Shown one piece after another: positions 38,779-47,002 of a stretch of DNA of 64,000 nt (position 1 is the first letter of the stretch; every line of letters starts with the position of its first letter). Below the pieces are notes generated by a model that did no database searches, was not told the DNA's origin, and saw nothing but the letters and a program-made list of their open reading frames with translations. Origin of the DNA: Bacteroidales bacterium (GTDB lineage: Bacteria; Bacteroidota; Bacteroidia; Bacteroidales; UBA1402); the NCBI GenBank assembly GCA_021373135.1, contig JAJFTH010000002.1, forward strand, positions 62,001-126,000, read 5' to 3'. Made by a program: the position numbers and the translations under genes.

Positions 38779-39622
38779 TTTATTCATTATGACTCAAAAG
38801 CCTCAAAAAGAAGGTGATACAAATGTGAAAATGTCTTTAAACTGCGAAGTTAACTCCATATTTGATAAAAAAAGGAAACATTTATTTTCACAAAGCAAAG
38901 AAAGCACTTTTTTTATAATAAGAATTGATTTTAAGCAGATATTTACAATAATTAACATTATATCGGAAGGATAATTAAACCTCAAAACCTGACACCAGTA
39001 ACGAAAAACCAAAAAACACTGCCTAATTATATTCATTATCATTCTTTATCTTAACGCTTTAACAGCTCTCTGAAGTCTAACTACACCTCTTCCTTCCTCT
39101 GTGGATTTTATGTGAGCCTGTCATTCTTACCTCCTTTCTGTACCTACCAACTTTCTCCAAGCATACCTCTTTCTCCTCTTTCCTCTGTGCGCCCTTGCTA
39201 TACTTCTATCCTAATTGGCGCAGGTGATAAGTGGATGAAATGTTTCACAAATCCGCTCCATGGATGCTTTTTGTAGAAACAGGCATAATCATCTGTCAGT
39301 CAGGTATATTTGAAAATCGTCCCATATCTAATTTATTAACTATGTATTTATTAAACATATCTAAATAAGTGTATGTTTCATTTTAAGTTTCATAATATTT
39401 AATCATAAGTAACAGATAATCAATTCTTATATACAATAATAGACTTATTATATTATATAAAAATGACAATGCTGAAACATGAGATATGTGTATCTCGCTA
39501 TTATACAACATTATACATCAATATATAACCTTCTATCCATCAATTCGCAGTTTAAAGAAAGAATTTTATGGCCATTTATGTAAAAAATCGTTGATAGCAA
39601 AAATATTTTATTACAAACGACT
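38779..39622. other. 840-bp non-coding control region between recombinase and pilus operon
   Basis: AT-rich overall, with no convincing gene. It holds a C/T-rich block (about 39061-39212, dominated by CTCTT/CCTC steps). TATATTTG at 39305-39312 has no well-spaced TTG. There is an inverted repeat AAACATA/TATGTTT (39353-39359 / 39372-39378) and a hairpin GAGATA/TATCTC (39481-39486 / 39491-39496). The promoter for the 39623-49051 operon must lie here or further upstream. Confidence 0.45.
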
Positions 39623-40234
39623 ATGAAATTAAAGTATCTCTTCTTGTTGCTTTTTGGAGTCGGAGTTTGCACACTTCATGGGCAGAATGTCACAGTCAGT
39701 GAGATGCCTTCACGCTGGGCTTTGAAGACCAACCTACTTTATCTGTGCGTCCTGATGCCCAACTTGGAGTTGGAGTATCTGTTCTCCAAACGCTGGTCGT
39801 TGAATATGGAAGGGCAGTATGCCTGGTGGTCCATATCGGAGAAAAATAAATATTATCAGATTGCAGCTGTGAGTCCGGAAATACGTTACCGGCTTAGCTG
39901 CAAGGAACCGTTCAGCGGACATTATCTGGGTTTATATTATGGTAGTGGACTCTTTGACCTTGAGAATGGCGGCAAAGGTTTCCGGGGAGAATGTTACCTG
40001 TCGACCGGCTTGAGTTATGGCTATATGAAATCCCTTGGCCCCCACTTGTCTCTGGAACTGGGCTTGGGTGTAGGCTACTTGTCCACCCAATACAAGAAAT
40101 ACCTTCCCATTGACGGTCGCTGTGTCTACCAGTCGACGGAGCATCTCAACTATATAGGGCCAACCAAAGCAAAAATATCGTTGGTCTGGAAATGGCGTAA
40201 AAGTGTAAATAAGCAAACTAAAGGGGATAGATAA
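39623..40234 (+). CDS. DUF3575 protein of the fimbrillin operon
   Basis: Secreted protein with signal peptide MKLKYLFLLLFGVGVCTLHG and an outer-membrane beta-barrel-like body (WALKTNLLYLCVLMPNLELEYLFSKRWSLNMEGQYAWW, and CYLSTGLSYGYM). DUF3575 is the recurring first gene of Bacteroidales fimbrillin loci; it is thought to be an outer-membrane component. 203 aa. Its stop codon TAA shares its last A with the next gene's ATG. Confidence 0.85.
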   Translation: MKLKYLFLLLFGVGVCTLHGQNVTVSEMPSRWALKTNLLYLCVLMPNLELEYLFSKRWSLNMEGQYAWWSISEKNKYYQIAAVSPEIRYRLSCKEPFSGHYLGLYYGSGLFDLENGGKGFRGECYLSTGLSYGYMKSLGPHLSLELGLGVGYLSTQYKKYLPIDGRCVYQSTEHLNYIGPTKAKISLVWKWRKSVNKQTKGDR

Positions 40235-41145
40235 TGGTACAGAAAATGAGAAAAGTTGTTTTCGTCTCCATATTGGTCTTTTTATGCCTGTCGGCAAGCA
40301 GCTGCCGCAAGGATTTATATTATGACGGGACAACGCAAACGGTGGATATCAACGTTCTCTGGCCTGACACCATCACTGTGCCCGAAGGCGTCCGTGCCAT
40401 TTTTTTCCCAACCGACGGTTCTACTCCCCATGTGTACAACCTGTCCGCTACCGGTGGTTCTGTTTTGGTTCCTGTAGGTGAATACACGGTTTTGCTCTTC
40501 AACAATGACACCGAATATGCCAGGTTGCAGAACACCGAAAGCCTTTCCACGATAGAAGCCTATACAAGTTTGCTGTTGAAAGCTGGAGATACCAAAAGTT
40601 TTCCCGAACAAAACATCGTTAACATGCCGGATATGTTCTATACCTATTTACTGAAGGATTATCAGGTGTTGGGAAACGGGACTTCTGCAGACATTGAGGC
40701 CGCTCCGAAGGCCAGGGTTTTTGATTCCCGGATTCTGGTAAAAATAGTCGGGCTAAAGAACGTATCCTCAAGTAGGGGGTACATCAGTGGCGTGGCAGGG
40801 AGCTACTTTCCGGGAAAGGACAGCCTTCCGGTCACCTCTTCGGCTGTGGCCTTCGATTTCGGACAGAAAAGCAGCAACTACATTTCCGCAATCATGCGCA
40901 TATTCGGTATGAGCCGGACTCTTCCGCAGCAAAACATCTTCCGGCTTTCCCTGACATTGATCAATGGAGAGAACAAATATTACGATTTTAACATAACCGA
41001 TCAACTAAAGGTGGATCTGAGCACCGGTCTGGTTATAACTATAGCGGATTCCATCGTGGTGGAAGACGTCTCCGGAAATACAGGATCCGGTTTTAATGCC
41101 ACAGTCAATGACTGGACAAATACGGATGCAGATGTGCCTTTGTAA
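40234..41145 (+). CDS. DUF5119 lipoprotein of the fimbrillin operon
   Basis: A lipoprotein with lipobox ASSC (CLSASSCRKDLYYDG). The remaining 280 residues carry the Mfa/Fim-like beta domain known as DUF5119 (INVLWPDTITVPEGVRAIFFPTDG). In related loci such proteins are minor, often basal or accessory pilins. 303 aa. It overlaps the upstream gene by one base, so translation is coupled. Confidence 0.82.
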   Translation: MVQKMRKVVFVSILVFLCLSASSCRKDLYYDGTTQTVDINVLWPDTITVPEGVRAIFFPTDGSTPHVYNLSATGGSVLVPVGEYTVLLFNNDTEYARLQNTESLSTIEAYTSLLLKAGDTKSFPEQNIVNMPDMFYTYLLKDYQVLGNGTSADIEAAPKARVFDSRILVKIVGLKNVSSSRGYISGVAGSYFPGKDSLPVTSSAVAFDFGQKSSNYISAIMRIFGMSRTLPQQNIFRLSLTLINGENKYYDFNITDQLKVDLSTGLVITIADSIVVEDVSGNTGSGFNATVNDWTNTDADVPL

Positions 41146-41199
41146 TTATTTCATGTATTAAACTTAATTTTTCTATTTATCGACCTAAAAACAGTTTTT

Positions 41200-42219
41200 A
41201 TGAAAAGATCTATTTTTTTATTAGGCTTGGCGGCTTTTGCCATGACGAGTTGCACACAAGAAGAGAACACCGCTGGTGGAACAGGGAATGTCAATGCCAT
41301 CAGTTTCGGCACTTTTGTGGGAAAAGCAACTAAGGGAACACCGGTAACAGGTATAGATTTTCCCGTGGATGGGGATTTTCTGGTGATTGGATACAACACT
41401 TCATCTACGCTGACAGCTGCTACTGCTTATCCGAACTTTATGAGGCAAACAGTGACGAAAACGGACGCTTCGACGTATTCTTATTTTCCACTCCGTTATT
41501 GGCCATCAACAGGTTATGTCAGCTTTTTTGCCGTTTTTCCGGCCGGTGTGAGCACCATCACTCCTGCGGCAGTATCTTCAGCGATAGCAACTCTTCCTGC
41601 TGTGTCTTATGCCGTCAATACCGATCCGGTCAAACAGGCTGATTTGATGCTTGCTTCGGCTGTCAATAAGACATCAGCCGATGGTACTGCAAGCTTCTCT
41701 TTCACCCATGCGCTGACAAAGATTGGTTTTACCGCCAAGTTGGCCGCCGATTATGGAGCCAACGGCACCTACATCCGCATCACCAGCATCAGCCTGAAGA
41801 ACGTCGCCGGCACGGGTGACTTCACTGCAGCTGAAGGTGGATCTTGGTCGCAGACCACCCCTACCGTTTTCACATCCACCTTTACGTTGGATTATCTGAA
41901 GAATCTGGTTGACAATGGCTCTGTATCCACTACGACCGACAAGAACATGGTTCTGGCCAATTCCTACCTGATGATGGTTCCTGCAGATTATGCTGCATCT
42001 GCCGACGCAGCCTTGGAAGTCAAATATACCATTACTTATGCGGATGGTACAACTTACGACTTTACAAGCAACAAGTTGCTTAAGGATTTGACTGTTGTTG
42101 CCGGAAAGACGTGGACCTCAGCCAGTGCCATCACCTACAAAATGACCATCACCCTGAATGCTGTCAGTTTCAGTGCTACCACGACCGACTGGTCAGCCAA
42201 TTCTGATGTTGCTTTGTAA
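41200..42219 (+). CDS. Fimbrillin-family protein (putative major pilin)
   Basis: A lipoprotein of the Mfa-like/FimA (type V pilus) superfamily: lipobox FAMTSC, a short Gly/Asn linker, then two transthyretin-like beta domains (ISFGTFVGKATKGTP..., SFFAVFPAGV, SFTHALTKIGFTAKL, and C-terminal SATTTDWSANSDVAL). 339 aa. In this family, cleavage in the N-terminal domain exposes a groove filled by the next subunit's strand. The compact size and lack of extra domains suggest the stalk (major) subunit; that role is inferred from locus order. Confidence 0.8.
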   Translation: MKRSIFLLGLAAFAMTSCTQEENTAGGTGNVNAISFGTFVGKATKGTPVTGIDFPVDGDFLVIGYNTSSTLTAATAYPNFMRQTVTKTDASTYSYFPLRYWPSTGYVSFFAVFPAGVSTITPAAVSSAIATLPAVSYAVNTDPVKQADLMLASAVNKTSADGTASFSFTHALTKIGFTAKLAADYGANGTYIRITSISLKNVAGTGDFTAAEGGSWSQTTPTVFTSTFTLDYLKNLVDNGSVSTTTDKNMVLANSYLMMVPADYAASADAALEVKYTITYADGTTYDFTSNKLLKDLTVVAGKTWTSASAITYKMTITLNAVSFSATTTDWSANSDVAL

Positions 42220-42257
42220 GGATTGATTTCTTTCATTCCATATTTCATAGTTTCAGG

Positions 42258-42285
42258 CCGGGCGGGGTTGGATGTCCCCTCCCGG
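42258..42285 (+). promoter_or_regulatory. GC-rich hairpin between the two fimbrillin genes
   Basis: CCGGGCGGGG (42258-42267) and CCCCTCCCGG (42276-42285) pair over nine of ten positions around an 8-nt loop. There is no following T-run. It may stabilise the upstream pilin mRNA or reduce read-through into the larger gene. Confidence 0.45.
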
Positions 42286-42314
42286 TCACATGTACCAACA
42301 AAAATTCATACCTG

Positions 42315-44459
42315 ATGCAACGAGTTCTTCATAGATTTGTATCTGCCGTCTTACTGATCTGCCTTGTTCTGGCAGGCTGTAACAATGACGACCTCTCGTC
42401 CGGTAGCTCTTCCGGTGATGTCGCTTCCGGTGCCATCGGTTTCAATACCACAGAAAATGCCCTGACAAAGGGACTGATGGAGAGCGACTGGGAAACAGTG
42501 GAGGTGCCTCTTAGCGAGAACACCCCAGGCAAGTCTGTCAATACATCTTTGAAGTCATCCTTTTCAGAAACAGCTTCTACCGCAGTTGCGTCTTCCGCTT
42601 CCGCCTATCCTTCCGCCTCGGCCCTGCAAACCCGTGGTGCCCCTGTTTTTGGGACGGAGGCTCCTGCCGGCAGTTTTGGAGTGCTGGGCTATTTGCTTAC
42701 GGGTGGTACCTGGAATAGCACCACAGCCACTCCTTCCTTTATGTACAACACCCAAGTGACCCGCACGGGCAGTTCAGGCAGCTATTCGTACAGCTACTAT
42801 CCTGTAAAATACTGGCCCAATGATACGAGTGACAAGGTCCGATTCTTTGCCTACTATCCCTATCAAGGCAACGGCATCAGCCTGTCATCGGCCACAACGA
42901 CAGGCTATCCGGTCATTACCTACACTCCCGGCACGACGGTATCAAACCAGATCGATCTGATGTACGCTGCTTGCAGCGCGGTAAACAACAAATCTACCGA
43001 AACTGCCGTCAGTTTGAGCTTCAACCATGCGCTCACCTGTATCAATTTTTCTGCTAAGTTGGATTCTTTTTTTTCCACCGAAAAAGTAGTCATCCGGTCC
43101 ATTCAGATGACAGGTATCAAGAGCAGCGGCACACTGTCGCTCGACTCTTCCTTGAGTAATCCGTGGACCATTGGTTTTACTACCACTTCTTATACCGCAT
43201 CTATCAGTGATGGCTCAGTAGTACCTGCAGCAAATCAGTCTTTAAGCAGTGCCGGATACATCTCCGTTTCTACATATAATGGCTACCTGCTGCTTTTACC
43301 ACAGAGTGTAACAACCTCTAACACGGTGGTGGTGAGCTATACCGTTAATGGTTTGGAAAAAACTGTCACTTATCTGTTGCCATCCGCTACCTGGAGCAAA
43401 GGGCAGAGCATCAATTATCGGTTAACCATTCCTTTTGAAGAAATAGCCAATTGTTACATTTTGTCTCCGGGTTCGAAGCGAATTATTCCGGTAGGCATCA
43501 AGGGAAACGGTGATGCCACAACCGCATCGTTGGCCGGAATCAGCACCACTCATACGGCCGCCTCTGTCGGTGTGTTGTGGGAAACCACGTCTGGTCTCGT
43601 CACCTGCACGGGCTTCAATGCTACCTCTCAAACCGTCACCGTAAATGCGCCTTTAATGAATCAATCAGGAAACGCAGTTATTGCTGCTTACAGCGGCGAC
43701 AGCCAGTCTGGAACGATTCTTTGGTCCTGGCATATTTGGGTGACCTCATACAATCCGAATACCAAGATAAACGGGACCACATACAGTTATACCAATACAT
43801 CAGGAGTCACCAATGTGTTCATGGATAGAAATCTCGGAGCGACTTCGGTGGTTGCTGCTGATGTCAATACGTATGGTTTGCTTTATCAGTGGGGGCGTAA
43901 AGATCCGTTTACGGGTTCCGGCACATATAATGGAAACACGGCTCAAACAGTTTACGGAACCAAAACTGTTACCACATCCGCTGGTCCAATCAGTATCGCT
44001 GAAGCAATTAATGCTCCGAATGTCTTTTACTATAACAGTACTACTCCATACAACTGGTGTTCCACACAGTATGATGGTCTTTGGTCAGGGACTGTCAGTA
44101 CTTCTGCCAAGTCCATTTTCGATCCAAGTCCATTTGGATGGCGTGTACCAAGTTGGAAAAAGACCGGCACCAGTGCATCTCCGTGGATTGGTCTTGCTTC
44201 TTATCAGGGTTCTTCGTATTGGAGTACCAATGGATATAATTGGGTTACCACTCCCGGTATTGGTTTCTGGCCGGCTGCGGGTTATCGCGGCAACGGCAGT
44301 GGGGCACTCGACGGCGTTGGCAGCAGCGGCGACGACTGGTCTGCATCGCCTAACAGCAGCTACGGGTACAAGCTGAAAATCTACAGTAGCAGCGTGTATC
44401 CGGAGGGCAACGACAGTCGGGCGAACGGGTTCTCGGTCAGGTGTGTTCAAGCATGGTAG
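42315..44459 (+). CDS. DGR target: fimbrillin with C-terminal FISUMP/C-type-lectin domain (putative tip adhesin)
   Basis: A 714-aa lipoprotein (LVLAGC lipobox) with a Ser/Thr-rich linker and a fimbrillin beta domain (about 110-380; SYYPVKYWPNDTSDKVRFFAYYPYQG). A connecting beta domain (about 385-490) starts NCYILSPGSKRIIPV. The C-terminal FISUMP domain carries VFMDRNLGATS, YGLLYQWGRKDPF, SPFGWRVPSW and FWPAAGYRG, ending NGFSVRCVQAW. Residues 653-713 are encoded by the variable repeat. The last 40 residues show the G-F-S-V-R-C end seen in other DGR targets. Lectin-fold DGR targets display the variable residues on a ligand-binding surface; here this would be a pilus tip. Confidence 0.88.
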   Translation: MQRVLHRFVSAVLLICLVLAGCNNDDLSSGSSSGDVASGAIGFNTTENALTKGLMESDWETVEVPLSENTPGKSVNTSLKSSFSETASTAVASSASAYPSASALQTRGAPVFGTEAPAGSFGVLGYLLTGGTWNSTTATPSFMYNTQVTRTGSSGSYSYSYYPVKYWPNDTSDKVRFFAYYPYQGNGISLSSATTTGYPVITYTPGTTVSNQIDLMYAACSAVNNKSTETAVSLSFNHALTCINFSAKLDSFFSTEKVVIRSIQMTGIKSSGTLSLDSSLSNPWTIGFTTTSYTASISDGSVVPAANQSLSSAGYISVSTYNGYLLLLPQSVTTSNTVVVSYTVNGLEKTVTYLLPSATWSKGQSINYRLTIPFEEIANCYILSPGSKRIIPVGIKGNGDATTASLAGISTTHTAASVGVLWETTSGLVTCTGFNATSQTVTVNAPLMNQSGNAVIAAYSGDSQSGTILWSWHIWVTSYNPNTKINGTTYSYTNTSGVTNVFMDRNLGATSVVAADVNTYGLLYQWGRKDPFTGSGTYNGNTAQTVYGTKTVTTSAGPISIAEAINAPNVFYYNSTTPYNWCSTQYDGLWSGTVSTSAKSIFDPSPFGWRVPSWKKTGTSASPWIGLASYQGSSYWSTNGYNWVTTPGIGFWPAAGYRGNGSGALDGVGSSGDDWSASPNSSYGYKLKIYSSSVYPEGNDSRANGFSVRCVQAW
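44271..44454 (+). repeat. DGR variable repeat (VR)
   Basis: This 184-bp segment is co-linear, with no indel, with the template repeat at 45612-45795 (offset 1341). There are 20 mismatches, 16 of them where the template has A (13 A-to-G, 3 A-to-T). It starts exactly in frame at codon 653. The last 38 bp (44417-44454) are identical to the template and contain the likely IMH site that fixes homing at the 3' end. Confidence 0.92.
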
Positions 44460-44544
44460 GGGCCATGAGCCCCGCATTCGATTATTCGATTCATTCTCGT
44501 CGGACATTGAAAGGCCGGCGAGGTCTTACCGCCTTTGAGGCGGT
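44459..44544 (+). repeat. Three successive hairpins just after the VR
   Basis: Stem 1: GGGGC (44459-44463) / GCCCC (44469-44473), 5-nt loop, four bases after the VR end and covering the stop codon's edge. Stem 2: CTCGTCGG (44496-44503) / CCGGCGAG (44515-44522), eight pairs including one T-G. Stem 3: ACCGCC (44528-44533) / GGCGGT (44539-44544). In characterised DGRs a hairpin or cruciform just after the VR promotes retrohoming; stem 1 is well placed for that and stem 3 could end transcription. Confidence 0.6.
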
Positions 44545-44566
44545 CGGAAATTTTTAAAATATTGAA

Positions 44567-45037
44567 ATGAGTATTCAAGAGATTATAAACATTGAAGACC
44601 GCAACAAGGGCGAGATTCATCTGTACAAGGAAGGCATTTTTTGGAAAGCCTACCAACAGTCGGCATACCTTTTTACACGGGAGGTGAGGGCGTTCAAGAT
44701 TTCCAAAAAGATGGTGAAGTCGGTTGGTCGGGAGGTGGTCTCTCTTGGTTTCCCAAAAAATGCGCTGGAACAGTATTTTAGCAAAGAAAAGCTGACAGAA
44801 ATAAATGAGAAGCAGTTGTTGATTACGGGTTATACGTTTAAGATGGAGGATTACCAGCAGTGGCTGGAATCTTTACCGTTGGTCTCCAAACAAAAGCAAA
44901 CGAATGACCGGCAGCCAATAAATAAAGAAGATGCAGTCTTGGCTTTGCTTCTGGGATTCAGGGTGGAAAGATCTACGCCTATGGAGTGCATGCAATTAGT
45001 GGTTTCCCTTCAAAAAATGTTGGATGGCAGTCTATGA
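44567..45037 (+). CDS. Small MutS-like DGR accessory protein
   Basis: This 156-aa protein is not a full enzyme. Its first half (IHLYKEGIFWKAYQQSAYLFTREVRAF, KKMVKSVGREVVSLGFPKN) resembles the mismatch-recognition N-terminal domain of MutS, including a F/Y-x-E-like segment at FWKAY. No ATPase or Walker motif is present. Proteins of this kind are known beside Bacteroidota DGR reverse transcriptases. Its stop overlaps the avd start by 14 bp. A role in target DNA or mispair recognition is inference. Confidence 0.65.
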   Translation: MSIQEIINIEDRNKGEIHLYKEGIFWKAYQQSAYLFTREVRAFKISKKMVKSVGREVVSLGFPKNALEQYFSKEKLTEINEKQLLITGYTFKMEDYQQWLESLPLVSKQKQTNDRQPINKEDAVLALLLGFRVERSTPMECMQLVVSLQKMLDGSL

Positions 45038-45365
45038 AAATTTACCGGTATTCAAGGCTTCTTACGATTTGCTGCTTGCTTCGTTTAAAATGTGTAGCAG
45101 TCTGTCTCGCGATTATCGGCACACGTTGGGCGAGCGGCTTAAGGTGGAATTGACCGATTTGATGGTTTGCATTTACAGGGCCAATGGGACGGAAGATAAG
45201 TTGCCGTTTCTGGCCGAAGCCCGTGAACGAGTGGTGGTGATAAAACTACACCTACGCTTGCTGCACGATTTGAAACAGATTTCTCTTAAGCAGTACGCTC
45301 TACAGGCTGAAAATATCGAGTCGGTATCGAAGCAGCTGGCGGCCTGGCAAAAGAAATATAAATAG
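45024..45365 (+). CDS. avd: DGR accessory variability determinant (Avd)
   Basis: A 113-aa all-helical protein of the four-helix-bundle 23S-rRNA-IVP-like family: NLPVFKASYDLLLASFKMCSSLSRDYRHTLGERLKVEL, then RERVVVIKLHLRLLHDLKQISLKQYA. Avd forms a positively charged pentamer that binds the template RNA and the reverse transcriptase; it is required for mutagenic homing in phage BPP-1. It lies directly upstream of the template repeat, as in classical DGRs. Confidence 0.85.
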   Translation: MAVYENLPVFKASYDLLLASFKMCSSLSRDYRHTLGERLKVELTDLMVCIYRANGTEDKLPFLAEARERVVVIKLHLRLLHDLKQISLKQYALQAENIESVSKQLAAWQKKYK

Positions 45366-45843
45366 AAAAAAGAAACAAGAATAAACAGGTTGATTGTACG
45401 GAGTCTCAGCGGAGGCCTCTGGTTCTTCCTGAGAGTGTGACATGTAAATTCAGTAACCCGCTGACGGCGTAAAGGCGCAACTCTTTGATGGAAATGCGTA
45501 GCCGTTAGCTATATATCCTAGTCTGTCAAGGTGTTTGGGCTTTGTTGACATCTCCATGAGGTGCTGATGAAAGCGAGCCGCCCTGACATTCATCACCAGT
45601 GGTTACTTTTTCCGGCTGCGGGTTATCGCAACAACAGCAGTGGGGCACTCAACAACGTTGGCAACAACGGCGACTACTGGTCTGCATCGCCTAACAGCAG
45701 CAACGGGTACAACCTGAATTTCAACAGTAGCAACGTGAATCCGGAGAACAACAACAATCGGGCGAACGGGTTCTCGGTCAGGTGTGTTCAAGCATTTACA
45801 GACCTGTTTTTTCGTGTTTCTTTTTAATGAGCTATAAACAAAG
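45366..45843 (+). ncRNA. DGR template RNA (TR RNA) region
   Basis: A non-coding stretch between avd and the reverse transcriptase that contains the template repeat. Upstream of it, three local stems can be drawn: GCTGACGGC/GCCGTTAGC (45460-45468 / 45501-45509, 9 pairs); TGTCAA/TTGACA (45524-45529 / 45545-45550); TGATGAA/TTCATCA (45565-45571 / 45589-45595). A 48-nt spacer joins the repeat to the RT gene and could carry the cDNA priming site. A frame across the repeat (45561-45827) merely mirrors the target's coding and is not taken as a gene. Confidence 0.7.
45612..45795 (+). repeat. DGR template repeat (TR)
   Basis: The 184-bp donor copy of the variable repeat. In the target's frame it would read NNSSGALNNVGNNGDYW and so on, with many AAC (Asn) codons, the design that allows A-to-N change to reach the widest set of residues while avoiding stops. 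16 of the 20 differences from the VR fall on template adenines. Confidence 0.92.
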
Positions 45844-46995
45844 ATGATAGACAAAGACACGACATTACTTACAGCAGTGTTCCAGGCATATTACGATGCC
45901 AGGGCGCATAAGCGCAATTCCATCAACCAGCTTCGCTTTGAGATTAACCTTGAAGAGAATCTGGTGGAGCTTTATCACGAGATCCTCGAATGGCGGTATA
46001 AGGTGGGTCGAAGTGTTTGTTTTATCGTGAACAAACCGGTGCAAAGGGAAATATTTGCTGCCGATTTTCGTGACAGGGTAGTGCATAATTTGCTGTATAA
46101 TTACATTTCACCGTTGTTCGATCCCACGTTTATTGATGACAGCTACGCATGCCGCAAAGGTTATGGCACACTGAAGGGCATTGAACGTTTGGAGCATCAT
46201 ATTCGTTCGTGTACGAATAATTATACCCAACCGGCATATATACTCAAACTTGATATTCAAGGGTATTTCATGAGTATGAACCGGAATGTTTTATACGGTA
46301 AGGTAGAGCATTTTCTACTTAAATATGATGCCCGGCATGATGTGTCCACGAAAGGAATCTTCAACCTGAAGCGGATATTATACCTTATTCGGGAAATTGT
46401 TTTTAATGACCCTACAAAGGATTGCATCATCCGTGGAAGTCGGAAAGACTGGGAAGGGTTGCCGATGTCGAAAAGCCTGTTTCATTCTGCCCCGCAGTGT
46501 GGACTTCCCATTGGGAATCTGACTTCTCAGTTGTTCAGTAATATCTATCTGGATGAACTGGATCAGTTTGTAAAAAGGGAATTGGGGGTACGGCATTATG
46601 GACGGTATGTGGACGATTTTTTTCTTGTCCATTCTAATAAATATTTTTTGTTGAAAGCCGAAGAGCAAATAAAGGTTTTTTTACAGGATTCGCTCGGTCT
46701 GACGCTTCACCCTAAAAAGGTCTATTTGCAGGATGCAACCAAAGGTGTTGTTTATTTAGGAGCGGTGGTTAAGCCGTATCGGCGGTATGTGGTGAATAAG
46801 ACCAGAAGGCGAATCTTTCAGTCGTTGAGCGAACTTAATGTGAAGGCTGGGCGGAGTCGTCCGCTATCAAAAACGGAAGCTATGAAGTTGCAGGCTTCTG
46901 TGAATTCAAACCTTGGTTACTTGAATCATTTTCGATTGTACCGCATGAAATGTGTCCTTGAAAAACGAAATACTTCATTCATTAATTACTTATGA
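45844..46995 (+). CDS. DGR reverse transcriptase
   Basis: A 383-aa RT with the fingers-palm motifs of group-II-like prokaryotic RTs: RDRVVHNLLYNYI (RT1), SYACRKGYGT, LKLDIQGYFMSM (motif A Asp), QCGLPIGNLTSQ (residues 218-229, the DGR-typical motif 4 in place of QGxxxSP) and the catalytic YVDD at 255-258. No maturase or endonuclease domain follows, as expected for a DGR. Its stop codon lies 7 bp before the downstream protease gene. The enzyme copies the template RNA with errors at adenines. Confidence 0.93.
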   Translation: MIDKDTTLLTAVFQAYYDARAHKRNSINQLRFEINLEENLVELYHEILEWRYKVGRSVCFIVNKPVQREIFAADFRDRVVHNLLYNYISPLFDPTFIDDSYACRKGYGTLKGIERLEHHIRSCTNNYTQPAYILKLDIQGYFMSMNRNVLYGKVEHFLLKYDARHDVSTKGIFNLKRILYLIREIVFNDPTKDCIIRGSRKDWEGLPMSKSLFHSAPQCGLPIGNLTSQLFSNIYLDELDQFVKRELGVRHYGRYVDDFFLVHSNKYFLLKAEEQIKVFLQDSLGLTLHPKKVYLQDATKGVVYLGAVVKPYRRYVVNKTRRRIFQSLSELNVKAGRSRPLSKTEAMKLQASVNSNLGYLNHFRLYRMKCVLEKRNTSFINYL

Positions 46996-47002
46996 AAATC
47001 GC

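Noticed and set aside
38789..38974. 61-codon frame after the recombinase
   Set aside because: Low-complexity, AT-rich, no signal or domain; treated as part of the control region.
45561..45827. Open frame across the template repeat, readable as a FISUMP-like peptide
   Set aside because: It is the template repeat read in the target's frame; no signal peptide or upstream domain exists, and DGR templates are non-coding.
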